Source: Acidovorax soli (GTDB lineage Bacteria > Pseudomonadota > Gammaproteobacteria > Burkholderiales > Burkholderiaceae_C). Taken from it: 64,000 nucleotides of DNA. Under the pieces are notes generated by a model. It had not been told where the DNA came from, made no database searches, and was given only the letters and a program-made list of their open reading frames with translations. A program made the position numbers and the translations under genes. Positions 37,119-44,485 of this stretch are shown here, in pieces. Each line of letters starts with the position of its first letter. Within the stretch, counting starts at the first letter, position 1. The stretch is from NCBI RefSeq assembly GCF_014207955.1, contig NZ_JACHLK010000006.1, positions 248,001 through 312,000 of the forward strand. The letters run 5' to 3'.

Positions 37119-37830
37119 CGCCACCACCGCCCACCGCTATGCGGTCTATTTCGCACCCCACCCCGGTACCCTGGCCTGGCTGGCCGGCAGCCACTGGCTG
37201 GGCCGCTGCGCCGCCCAGTTGCAGCCCCTGCCGCAGCTGGACATCCACGGCGTGGCCAAGGACGAGCTGGAGCGCCTGACCGCCGCACCGCGCCGCTACG
37301 GCTGGCATGCCACGCTCAAGGCCCCGTTCGCCCTGGCCCCGGGCGTGGACTGGCTCACCCTGCACCACGCCGTACAGACCCTGGCCCAGGGACTGCGTCC
37401 CTTTGCCATGCCGCCCATGGTGGTGGAGCGCATCGGCGACTTCCTGGCGCTGGTGCCCACGCCCGCGCACCCGGCCAACACAGAGATCCAGGCGGCTGCG
37501 GCCGCCTGCGTGGCGCAACTGCACCCGCTGGCCGCACCGCTCGCCGAACACGACCTGACACGCCGCCGTGCGGCAGGGCTCACGCCACGGCAGGACGAAC
37601 TGCTGCAGCGGTGGGGCTACCCCTTCGTGCTCGATGAGTTCCGCTTCCACATGTCGCTGACCGGGTCGCTGTCGGGCGCCGATGACGCCACCGTGGAGCT
37701 GGTGCAGGATGCGGCGGACCAGTTCTTTGCCGACCTGCCGCCGCTGCGCTTCGGCAGCCTGGCCCTGTTCGCCGAACCGACGCCGGGCGCCGACTTCGTG
37801 CTGCTGGACCACCTGGAGCTGGGCGCATGA
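37108..37830 (+). CDS. DUF1045 2H phosphoesterase of phosphonate metabolism
   Basis: A 240-residue protein of the 2H phosphoesterase superfamily, with the paired His-x-Thr/Ser motifs HATLKAP (about 69-75) and HMSLTGS (about 182-188). Genes of this family (DUF1045, phosphonate metabolism protein of unknown function) accompany C-P lyase operons that lack phnP. C-P lyase releases 5-phosphoribosyl 1,2-cyclic phosphate, a cyclic phosphodiester that PhnP opens; a 2H enzyme could do the same. The position between phnF and phnN, the next enzyme of that branch, supports this. Function is inferred, not shown. Confidence 0.88.
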   Translation: MTNNATTAHRYAVYFAPHPGTLAWLAGSHWLGRCAAQLQPLPQLDIHGVAKDELERLTAAPRRYGWHATLKAPFALAPGVDWLTLHHAVQTLAQGLRPFAMPPMVVERIGDFLALVPTPAHPANTEIQAAAAACVAQLHPLAAPLAEHDLTRRRAAGLTPRQDELLQRWGYPFVLDEFRFHMSLTGSLSGADDATVELVQDAADQFFADLPPLRFGSLALFAEPTPGADFVLLDHLELGA

Positions 37831-38423
37831 GCGGCAGCGCGCCGGGCCGGCTGCTGTATTTCATGGGCCCCTCGGGTGCGGGCAAGGACAGCCTGCTCGA
37901 CTGGCTGCGCCAGCACCTGCCCGCCGGCCTGCCCGTGCAGTGGGCGCGGCGCACCATCAGCCGCCCGGCCGTCCCCGGCGGCGAACTGCACGAAAGCACT
38001 ACGCCCGGCGACCACGCTGCGCTGCGCGCCGCCGACGCGTTTGCCCTGCACTGGGAAGCCAATGGCCTGGCCTATGGCGTGCGCCATGGCGAACTGGAAC
38101 CGCTGGCCCGGGGCCGCTGGCTGCTGGTGAACGGCTCACGCGCCTACCTGCCCGAAGCGCTGCAGCGCTACCCGGCCCTGGTGGCCGTGCACATCACCGC
38201 CAGCCCCGAGGTGCTGCGCCAGCGCATCCTGTCGCGCGGGCGCGAAAGCCCAGAGCAGGCCGAACAGCGCGTGCAGCGTGCCCTGCAGTTCCAGGCGCCC
38301 GCGGGCGCGGCCGGGATCGAGGTGCGCAACGACACCAGCCTGGACGCCGCGGGCCGCCAGTTGCTGCAGGCCCTGGAACAGCTGCCCGGCTGGCCGAACC
38401 CGGTCAGCGCCCCGGCACGCTGA
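37827..38423 (+). CDS. phnN: Ribose 1,5-bisphosphokinase PhnN
   Basis: A 198-residue P-loop kinase of the guanylate-kinase-like family that phosphorylates ribose 1,5-bisphosphate to PRPP. Walker A GPSGAGKDS is at 14-22; WARRTISRPAVPGGELHES and FALHWEANGLAYGVRHGELE follow the PhnN pattern, and the LID-like region is LSRGRESPEQAEQRVQRAL. Its ATG overlaps the preceding stop (37827-37830). The 3' end overlaps the convergent tag gene by 20 bases. It feeds C-P lyase ribose back to nucleotide synthesis. Confidence 0.95.
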   Translation: MSGSAPGRLLYFMGPSGAGKDSLLDWLRQHLPAGLPVQWARRTISRPAVPGGELHESTTPGDHAALRAADAFALHWEANGLAYGVRHGELEPLARGRWLLVNGSRAYLPEALQRYPALVAVHITASPEVLRQRILSRGRESPEQAEQRVQRALQFQAPAGAAGIEVRNDTSLDAAGRQLLQALEQLPGWPNPVSAPAR

Positions 38424-39060
38424 AGTCCGCCCGCGCCTTGAGCGCCTTCGCGCGCGCATGGCAGCCTTCGAGGTGGTCGTTGACCAGGCCCATGGCCTGC
38501 ATGAAGGCATACACCGTGGTCGGGCCGACAAAGCTCCAGCCGCGCTTCTTGAGGTCCTTGGACATGGCCACCGAACCGGGCGAAGTGATGAAGGTGCGCG
38601 CCACCTCGCGCGTGATGCGTTCGGGCCGCTCGCCGGCCGGCGGCTCATAGCGCCAGGCGTAGTTGGCGAGCGAGCCGAACTCCTGGCGCAATTCCAGCAC
38701 ACGGTTGGCGTTGTTGATGGTCGAGGCGATCTTGCCCCGGTGGCGCACGATGGCCGCGTCCTGCACCAGGCGCTCCACATCCTTCTCGGTGAAGCGGGCC
38801 ACCAGCTCGGCATCGAACTGTGCGAACGCGGCCCGGAAGCCCTCGCGCTTGTTCAGGATGGTGAGCCAGCTCAGTCCCGATTGGAAGCCCTCCAGGCACA
38901 GCTTCTCGAACAGGCGCCTGTCGTCTGCCACGGGGAAACCCCACTCCTGGTCATGGTAGTGGCGGTACAGCGGCGTGGCCTGGCACCAGGTGCAGCGCGG
39001 GCAGCCGGCTTCGTCGGCGAACAGGCCATCGGGAAGGGTGGTGGTGGCGGCATCGGTCAT
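38404..39060 (-). CDS. tag: DNA-3-methyladenine glycosylase I
   Basis: A 218-residue helix-hairpin-helix base-excision glycosylase that removes 3-methyladenine. Family motifs: CTWCQATPLYRHYHDQEWGFP (zinc-ligand Cys and His), LFEKLCLEGFQSGLSWLTIL, RHRGKIASTINNANRVLEL and SFVGPTTVYAFMQAMGLVNDHLEGC with the second His/Cys zinc pair. The N-terminus carries about 20 extra residues before the first Cys. ATG 39060 is given; ATG 39069 in the same frame is equally possible. It is convergent with phnN. Confidence 0.95.
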   Translation of the reverse strand: MTDAATTTLPDGLFADEAGCPRCTWCQATPLYRHYHDQEWGFPVADDRRLFEKLCLEGFQSGLSWLTILNKREGFRAAFAQFDAELVARFTEKDVERLVQDAAIVRHRGKIASTINNANRVLELRQEFGSLANYAWRYEPPAGERPERITREVARTFITSPGSVAMSKDLKKRGWSFVGPTTVYAFMQAMGLVNDHLEGCHARAKALKARADFSVPGR

Positions 39061-39152
39061 GGCCGCCATTCTAGGAAGCCGCCACGCCACGCTGCTGACA
39101 AGCCCTCTGGGTTCCGCAGAGAACGCCATGTGTCTACACTGGTCAACCCAAC

Positions 39153-40268
39153 ATGCCCATCGCCCTCCGTTTCCGCTCCCGCTCCACCGGCCTGGCGCTC
39201 CTGGCCGCGACCAGCCTGCTTCTGTCGGGCTGCGCTGGCAGCACCCTGGGCTACTACTGGCAGTCGGTGCGCGGCCATGTGCAGCTGATGGGTGCCGCCG
39301 AGCCGCTGGAGGACTGGATCGCGCGCAGCGACATCTCCGTACCTCTGCGCGAGCGTCTGCAACTGGCCCAGCGCGCACGCACCTTCGCGGTGGCGGAGCT
39401 CGGCCTGCCTGACAACCCCAGCTACCGTCGCTATGCGGACCTGAAACGCACGGCAGCCGTCTGGAACGTGGTGGCCGCACCGCCCTACTCGCTCACCTTG
39501 CACACCTGGTGCTTTCCGGTCACGGGCTGCATCGGCTACCGCGGCTACTTCGACGAGGCGGATGCCAAAGCCGAAGCAGCCCAGCTTGCACAGCAGGGTC
39601 TGGAGGTCGAGGTCTACGGAGTGCCCGCCTATTCGACACTGGGCTATATGAACTGGGCCGGGGGCGACCCGCTGCTCAACACCTTCATCGGCTGGCCCGA
39701 GGGCGAGTTCGTGCGCCTCTTGTTCCACGAGCTGGCGCACCAGGTGGTCTACGCCAAGGGTGACACGCTGTTCAATGAATCGTTTGCCACCGCGGTGGAA
39801 CGCCTGGGCAGTGCACGCTGGCTGGCCCAGCAGGCCACGCCCCAGGCCAGTGCGGCCTTTGCCGCGAGCGAGGCGCGGCGCCGCGACTTCCGCGCCCTGG
39901 CCCAGGCCACGCGCGAACGCCTCGCGAAAATTTACGCCCAGGAAGCCCTGCCGGACAAGGAGGCACAGAAGGCCGGGGCCATGCAGGCCTTTCGCGCCGA
40001 CTACGCAGCCCTGCGCGAGCGCTGGCAGGCCACACCGGCCCAGACGGCGGGCTATGACCGCTGGGTGGCCAGTGCCAACAACGCGAGTTTCGGCGCCCAG
40101 GCGGCCTACAACGAATTCGTGCCCGCCTTCGAGGCGCTCTTCGAGCGCGAGGGCCGCGACTGGCGCCGGTTTTATGATGCCGTACGCGCCCTGAGCGAAC
40201 AACCGCAGGCGCAGCGCCACGAGGTGCTGCGCGCCCTGCACCCCAAAGAGGAGACCCCTGGTGCCTGA
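39153..40268 (+). CDS. Zinc-dependent aminopeptidase-like lipoprotein
   Basis: A 371-residue predicted lipoprotein (signal ending LLLSGC, Cys about 29). It carries the zincin motif HELAH (in LLFHELAHQVVYAKG), followed by NESFATAVE whose Glu may be the third metal ligand, and an early GYYWQSVRGHVQLM segment typical of the putative aminopeptidase family PF10023/COG4324. It probably acts at the outer membrane or in the periplasm. The C-terminal third is helical and rich in Ala/Glu/Arg. Its stop overlaps the start of the PHA-system gene by 8 bases. Peptidase activity has not been shown for most members, as far as I know. Confidence 0.88.
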   Translation: MPIALRFRSRSTGLALLAATSLLLSGCAGSTLGYYWQSVRGHVQLMGAAEPLEDWIARSDISVPLRERLQLAQRARTFAVAELGLPDNPSYRRYADLKRTAAVWNVVAAPPYSLTLHTWCFPVTGCIGYRGYFDEADAKAEAAQLAQQGLEVEVYGVPAYSTLGYMNWAGGDPLLNTFIGWPEGEFVRLLFHELAHQVVYAKGDTLFNESFATAVERLGSARWLAQQATPQASAAFAASEARRRDFRALAQATRERLAKIYAQEALPDKEAQKAGAMQAFRADYAALRERWQATPAQTAGYDRWVASANNASFGAQAAYNEFVPAFEALFEREGRDWRRFYDAVRALSEQPQAQRHEVLRALHPKEETPGA

Positions 40269-40647
40269 CATCCACATCCACCGCGAACACCACCTGGGCT
40301 TCAAGGAAGCCCGCAAGGTCGCTTTCTCCTGGGCCGAAAAGGCCGAGGAGAAATTCGACATGGAATGCACCTACGAAGAGGGCGACACCGAAGACACGCT
40401 GTACTTCACGCGCTCCGGCGTCAAGGGCACGCTGCTGGTCGACGCCCAGCGCTTCGAGATGAAGGCGCAGCTCGGCTTCCTGTTCGGCGCCTTCAAGGAC
40501 CGCATCGAAGCCGAGATCGGCGAGCAACTCGACGCGCTGCTCAATGCCCCCGCAGCCGGCAAGAAAGCCGCGCCCAAGAAAAAAGCGGCCGACGACGCCC
40601 CGGCCAAGCCCGCTGCCAAGGCGCCGGCCAAAGCCAAAAAGGCCTGA
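40261..40647 (+). CDS. Polyhydroxyalkanoic acid system family protein with Lys/Ala-rich tail
   Basis: A 128-residue protein. The first ~95 residues match the PHA-system (PF09650) domain: IHIHREHHLGFKEARKVAFS, then FDMECTYEEGDTEDTLYFTR and LGFLFGAFKDRIEAEIGEQL. The last ~30 residues are almost only Lys, Ala and Pro (AAPKKKAADDAPAKPAAKA), similar in composition to histone-H1-like or PhaF-type tails that bind nucleic acid or granules. It starts at GTG 40261 with GAGGAG 8-13 bases upstream, overlapping the aminopeptidase stop. No PHA synthase gene is nearby. Confidence 0.85.
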   Translation: MPDIHIHREHHLGFKEARKVAFSWAEKAEEKFDMECTYEEGDTEDTLYFTRSGVKGTLLVDAQRFEMKAQLGFLFGAFKDRIEAEIGEQLDALLNAPAAGKKAAPKKKAADDAPAKPAAKAPAKAKKA

Positions 40648-40649
40648 CG

Positions 40650-41333
40650 ATGGCCATGGCAACGCCTGCGCACGACACCCTCTCCGGGCTGCTGCACACA
40701 CGCTACAGCTGCCGCTCCTTCCTGCCCGAGGCCCTGCCGCGCGCCACCATCGAGCGCATCCTGGCCACGGCGCAGCGCACGGCCTCGTGGTGCAACGCCC
40801 AGCCCTGGCAGGTGCACATCGCCAGCGGAACAACCCTGGCCCGGCTGCGCGCCGCCTTCCAGCAGGCCATTGCCAGCACACCACCCGCACCCGACCTGCC
40901 CTGGCCGCGCGAGTACCGCGGCGTGTACCAGGAGCGCCGGCGCGAGTGCGGTTACGGCCTGTACGAAGCGCTGGGCATCGCCAAGGGCGACCGCGCCGCA
41001 TCGGCGCGCCAGGCGGCCGAGAACTTCAGCATGTTCGGCGCACCCCACGTGGCCATCGTGAGCAGCGACGAGGCCCTGGGCGTCTATGGCGCGGTGGACT
41101 GCGGCGCCTACGTGGGCAACTTCCTGCTGGCTGCGCATAGCCTGGGCGTGGCCACGGTGCCGCAGGCGGCGCTGGCCTCCTACCCTGGCGTGCTGCGCGA
41201 GGTGCTGGGCATCGGCGAGGACCGCACCATCGTCTGCGGTATCTCCTTCGGCCTGGCCGACCCGGCGCACCCGGCCAACCAGTTCCGCACCACGCGCGCC
41301 GATCCGGCCAGCAGCGTGGTCTGGCGCGATTGA
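40650..41333 (+). CDS. Nitroreductase-family FMN oxidoreductase
   Basis: A 227-residue NAD(P)H-dependent flavoprotein. RYSCRSFLPEALPRATIERILATAQRTASWCNAQPW (about 18-53) is the FMN-binding start of nitroreductases, and DCGAYVGNFLLAAHSLGVATVPQAALASYPGVLREVLG with ISFGLADP completes the fold. It likely reduces nitro- or quinone-type compounds, but physiological substrates are not evident. ATG 40650 follows the previous stop by 2 bases; ATG 40656 is an alternative. It is followed without gap by a small gene. Confidence 0.92.
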   Translation: MAMATPAHDTLSGLLHTRYSCRSFLPEALPRATIERILATAQRTASWCNAQPWQVHIASGTTLARLRAAFQQAIASTPPAPDLPWPREYRGVYQERRRECGYGLYEALGIAKGDRAASARQAAENFSMFGAPHVAIVSSDEALGVYGAVDCGAYVGNFLLAAHSLGVATVPQAALASYPGVLREVLGIGEDRTIVCGISFGLADPAHPANQFRTTRADPASSVVWRD

Positions 41334-41335
41334 GC

Positions 41336-41587
41336 ATGCCCTCCCCGGGCACCTGCGTGGTGCTGCAGTGCTTCAACGGCACCACCGAGGGCCCACAGGA
41401 CAGAGCGCCCTCGGACGACTACTGGCGCCTGATCGGCAGCACCGGGGTGGTGCTGGAGCCCGCCAATGCCCAGGGGCGCGTGCTGGTGCGTTTCGACGAG
41501 GACGTCGCGGCGCTGGGCCTGGCCGGCCACAACCCTGTGCCCAACAGCCTGTTGATTGCCGCGTCCGATCTGGCCGCAATCACCTGA
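41336..41587 (+). CDS. Small conserved-looking hypothetical protein
   Basis: An 83-residue cytoplasmic protein starting 2 bases after the nitroreductase stop (a TTG 6 bases earlier is also in frame). It has a compact beta-rich pattern: CVVLQCFNGTTEG, DDYWRLIGSTGVVLEP, GRVLVRFDEDVAALGLAGHNP and a final LLIAASDL. The GRVLVRFDEDV segment resembles small SH3-like barrels, but I do not recognise a named family. It probably shares a transcript with the nitroreductase. It is convergent with the ornithine cyclodeaminase gene, 3 bases apart. Confidence 0.6.
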   Translation: MPSPGTCVVLQCFNGTTEGPQDRAPSDDYWRLIGSTGVVLEPANAQGRVLVRFDEDVAALGLAGHNPVPNSLLIAASDLAAIT

Positions 41588-41590
41588 GGT

Positions 41591-42676
41591 TCAGGCCACC
41601 GCCTGCAGCCGCATGGCAGGCGCCGTGGTCTGCCGCAAGGTGCCGAACAGGTCCTTGGGATCGGCCAGTTCCGGGATCAGCTGGATGCGCTCGCCCACGC
41701 CAAGCTCCAGCGCGGCCGCACGCATGAAGCGCAGGGCCGAGAAGTCCTCCAGCGCAAAGCCCACGGAGTCGAAGACCGTCACCTCGGCATCGCTGCGGCG
41801 GCCCGGCTGGCGGCCGACCAGCACCTGCCACAGCTCCGTCACCACGAAGTCGGCTGGCATCTGCTGGATCTCGCCCTCGATGCGGGTCTGCGGCGGGTAT
41901 TCCACGAACACCCGGCCGCGCGTGAGCACCTCGGCCTGCAGCTCGGTCTTGCCGGGGCAGTCGCCGCCCACGGCATTGATGTGCATGCCGGGCTCGACCA
42001 TCTCTGCGGTGATGATCGTGGCGCGCGCCTTGTCGGCCGTGATGGTCGTGACAATGTCGGCCCCGCGCACCGCCTCGGCCGTGCTGGCGCACACGGTCAC
42101 CACCAGGCCCGAGGTGTGCAGGTTGGCCTGCAGCTTGGCCGTGGCGGCCGGGTCGGTGTCGTACAGGCGCACCTCGGTGATGCCCAGCAGGTGCTGGAAG
42201 GCCAGGGCCTGGAACTCGCTTTGCGCGCCATTGCCGATGATCGCCATCACCCGGCTGTCCGGCCGCGCCAGCGCCTTGGCCGCCACGGCCGACATAGCGG
42301 CCGTGCGCATGGCGGTGGTCAGCGTCAGTTCGCTGAGCAGTTGCGGCGCACCCGTGGCCACGTCGGCCAACACGCCAAAGGCCATCACGGTGGACAGGCC
42401 CAGCTGCGTGTTCCTGGGGTGGCCGTTGACGTACTTGAAGGTGTAGGTCGCATCGTCAGCAATCGGCATGAGCTCGATGGCGCCGTCGCGCGAATAGCTG
42501 GCCACCCGTGCCGACTTGTCGAACTGCTCCCAGCGCAGGAAGTCTTCGGTGATGCAGTCCGCAATGCCGCCCAGGCAGGCGGCCAGGCCCTTGCGGCGCA
42601 CCAGTTCCACCGCTTCGGGTGCGCTCAGGTAGAGGGTGGATGCGTGGGCGTGCGGGGCGGTGGTTTGGGTTGGCAT
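41591..42676 (-). CDS. Ornithine cyclodeaminase/mu-crystallin family protein
   Basis: A 361-residue NAD(P)-binding enzyme. The Rossmann motif is in RVMAIIGNGAQSEFQALAF, preceded by TTAMRTAAMSAVAAKALARPDS, and followed by GADIVTTITAD and EPGMHINAVGGDCPGKTEL. This fits ornithine cyclodeaminase, which makes proline from ornithine; related members are ketimine reductases or opine-type enzymes. ATG 42676 is chosen; an upstream open extension to 42790 crosses the operator region. It is divergent from an AsnC-type regulator, which often senses the amino acid substrate. Confidence 0.9.
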   Translation of the reverse strand: MPTQTTAPHAHASTLYLSAPEAVELVRRKGLAACLGGIADCITEDFLRWEQFDKSARVASYSRDGAIELMPIADDATYTFKYVNGHPRNTQLGLSTVMAFGVLADVATGAPQLLSELTLTTAMRTAAMSAVAAKALARPDSRVMAIIGNGAQSEFQALAFQHLLGITEVRLYDTDPAATAKLQANLHTSGLVVTVCASTAEAVRGADIVTTITADKARATIITAEMVEPGMHINAVGGDCPGKTELQAEVLTRGRVFVEYPPQTRIEGEIQQMPADFVVTELWQVLVGRQPGRRSDAEVTVFDSVGFALEDFSALRFMRAAALELGVGERIQLIPELADPKDLFGTLRQTTAPAMRLQAVA

Positions 42677-42729
42677 GGTATGTCTCCAGATCGGTGGCAT
42701 CCAGTGTCTGGCGGGCGCAAGGCAATGTG

Positions 42730-42751
42730 AATCGGCAAGAATGTGCCGATT
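42730..42751. promoter_or_regulatory. Perfect 8-6-8 palindrome between ornithine cyclodeaminase and AsnC regulator
   Basis: AATCGGCA (42730-42737) and TGCCGATT (42744-42751) are perfect inverted repeats separated by 6 bases. It lies in the 138-base divergent spacer and is the best candidate for the AsnC-type regulator's operator. Confidence 0.6.
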
Positions 42752-42814
42752 TGCAGGCTTTGTTGCCACAATGGCAGCGTTGATTTCCATTTTGATGAAT
42801 CACCGGGGCCCGCC

Positions 42815-43234
42815 ATGGACGAACTCGACCGTTCCCTGATCGCCTTGCTGCGCGGCAACGCGCGCATGAACGTGGCTGACCTGGCGCACAAGCTCGGCGT
42901 CTCGCGCGGCACGGTGACCAACCGCATCCGCAAACTCGAAGACAGCCAAGTGATCGTGGGCTACACCGTCAAGCTGCGACCCGAGGCCGAGCCCGACCGC
43001 ATCCGCGCATGGATGGGCGTGCTGGTCGAAGGCAACCAGTCGCGCCAGGTGGTCGTTGCCCTGCTGGGCGAACCCGGTGTGTCCAGCCTGCACGACACCA
43101 ACGGCCGCTGGGACCTGCTGGCCGAGCTGGAGGCACGCAGCATGGCCGAACTGGCCCAGGTGCTGGAGCGCGTGCGGCTGGTCTCGGGCATCCGCGGCAC
43201 CGAGACCAATATCCACCTGACCACCTACCGGTGA
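42815..43234 (+). CDS. Lrp/AsnC-family transcriptional regulator
   Basis: A 139-residue regulator, slightly shorter than usual (about 150-160). The DNA-binding part is MDELDRSLIALLRGNARMNVADLAHKLGVSRGTVTNRIRKLE (1-42), and the RAM domain carries NGRWDLLAELEARSMAEL. The start at 42815 matches the family N-terminus. It is divergent from ornithine cyclodeaminase and probably activates it with ornithine or arginine as effector. It is convergent with the IclR gene. Confidence 0.92.
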   Translation: MDELDRSLIALLRGNARMNVADLAHKLGVSRGTVTNRIRKLEDSQVIVGYTVKLRPEAEPDRIRAWMGVLVEGNQSRQVVVALLGEPGVSSLHDTNGRWDLLAELEARSMAELAQVLERVRLVSGIRGTETNIHLTTYR

Positions 43235-43243
43235 TCCGCCAGT

Positions 43244-43975
43244 TCAGCCGACTTGCCCGCCCAGGCTGCGCGCCGCTTCGAGCACGCTCTTCACATAGCG
43301 CTCGTCGTAGCGGTGGGCCGGCATGGTCAGTGTGACGGCGGCGGCCACCGTGCCGTCGGCCGCGAACACCGGCGCCGAGATGCCGGCCACCTCGCTGAGC
43401 CGGTCGCCCACGCTGGCCACATAGCCATCGGCGCGGATGCGCGCGTACAGCGCCCGGTCATGCCGGCCCAGCGAGTTGGACAGCGCGGCATCGAAGGCCA
43501 CCAGCACGCGCCCACCCGTGCCCCGGTCCAGCGGCAGCAGGTCGCCCGCGCGGATATGGTCGCGGATGGGGTGCGGCGAATCCACGCGGAACTGGCACAG
43601 CCGCGCGTCGCCCTGGCGCACATGGTAGGCCGCGCTCTCGCCCGTGGCGGCCACCAGCTGGCGCAGCACGGGCATGACCACGCGGTCCAGCGAGAACGAG
43701 GCCGCATACAGCGCATGCAGCCGCCCCACCTCGGACCCGATGGCATAGCGGCCGTCGTCCAGCCGCTGCACCCAGCGCGCATGCTCCAGCGAGGCCAAGA
43801 GGCGCAGCGCCGTGCTCTTGTACAGCCGCGTGCGCGTGGCCAGTTCGGTCAGGGCCAGGGGCCCGTCGCCCTGGCGGAAGGCGGCCATCAGGCTCAGGGC
43901 ACGGTCCACGGCCGCCGCACCACCCGGGGCGGCATCGGCATCGGCGACGGATTCGGAAACGGCTTTGCGGGGCAT
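43244..43975 (-). CDS. IclR-family transcriptional regulator
   Basis: A 243-residue IclR protein. The winged helix (AVDRALSLMAAFRQGDGPLALTELATRTRLYKSTALRLLASL, about 22-63) is followed by the effector domain with YHVRQGDARLCQFRVDSPHPIRDH, GDLLPLDRGTGGRVLVAF, SVGDRLSEVAGISAPVF and a terminal AARSLGGQVG. ATG 43975 is chosen over an upstream start at 44017. It stands alone: neighbours on both sides belong to other units, so its target cannot be named. Confidence 0.92.
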   Translation of the reverse strand: MPRKAVSESVADADAAPGGAAAVDRALSLMAAFRQGDGPLALTELATRTRLYKSTALRLLASLEHARWVQRLDDGRYAIGSEVGRLHALYAASFSLDRVVMPVLRQLVAATGESAAYHVRQGDARLCQFRVDSPHPIRDHIRAGDLLPLDRGTGGRVLVAFDAALSNSLGRHDRALYARIRADGYVASVGDRLSEVAGISAPVFAADGTVAAAVTLTMPAHRYDERYVKSVLEAARSLGGQVG

Positions 43976-44035
43976 ACAACGTACAAAAGAACGCAGTTCC
44001 GTGTATTGAAACACCACAATCCCGCACCGTCCATG

Positions 44036-44060
44036 AAAAAAAGCGGCCGGAGCCGCTTTT
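44036..44060 (-). terminator. Rho-independent terminator after the acyl-CoA-binding protein gene
   Basis: AAGCGGC/GCCGCTT stem with a CGGA loop, flanked by A-run on the left and TTTT on the right, so it can end transcription in either direction. It is 20 bases after the leftward ACBP gene and would also shield the IclR promoter. Confidence 0.85.
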
Positions 44061-44080
44061 CTGCAAGGGAATCACCCGGC

Positions 44081-44335
44081 TCAGCTGAGCTCGGTGATCA
44101 GGTCGATGTACTGCTGCTTGGCCGCATCGGATTCCGTGCCCTTGAGCGCGTTCCAGGCGTCCCACTTGGCGCGGCCCACCATGTCGGAGAAGCTGGGCTT
44201 CTTCTCGGTGTTGTCGCCCACCGTGGCCTGCTTGTACAGCGCATAGATCTTGAGCAGCGTGGCGTTGTTGGGGCGCTCGCTCAGGTTCTCGGAATTGGCT
44301 TTGGCGGCTTCGAAGGCGGCGTTCAGGTCGGCCAT
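44081..44335 (-). CDS. Acyl-CoA-binding protein
   Basis: An 84-residue four-helix protein of the ACBP family that binds and buffers long-chain acyl-CoA. Conserved pattern: LNAAFEAAKANSENLSERPNN, LLKIYALYKQATVGD (ligand-binding Tyr and Lys), and GRAKWDAWNALKG in the third helix. The length is that of stand-alone ACBP. AAGGAG lies 8 bases upstream. It is divergent from the wax ester synthase gene, a functional partner because that enzyme consumes acyl-CoA. A terminator follows. Confidence 0.95.
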   Translation of the reverse strand: MADLNAAFEAAKANSENLSERPNNATLLKIYALYKQATVGDNTEKKPSFSDMVGRAKWDAWNALKGTESDAAKQQYIDLITELS

Positions 44336-44485
44336 GGGGTTGCTCCTTGGGTTCGAAAAATAGGGGAGGGAAAGAACGGTGTCTGCAATTCTTTGCGGCG
44401 TTGTATCTTACGGGCTGTGTGCGGTGAGAGGCCGTGCAATCCATAGAGGCAAGCCCCCAAAACAACCACAACAGGTGTACATCCG

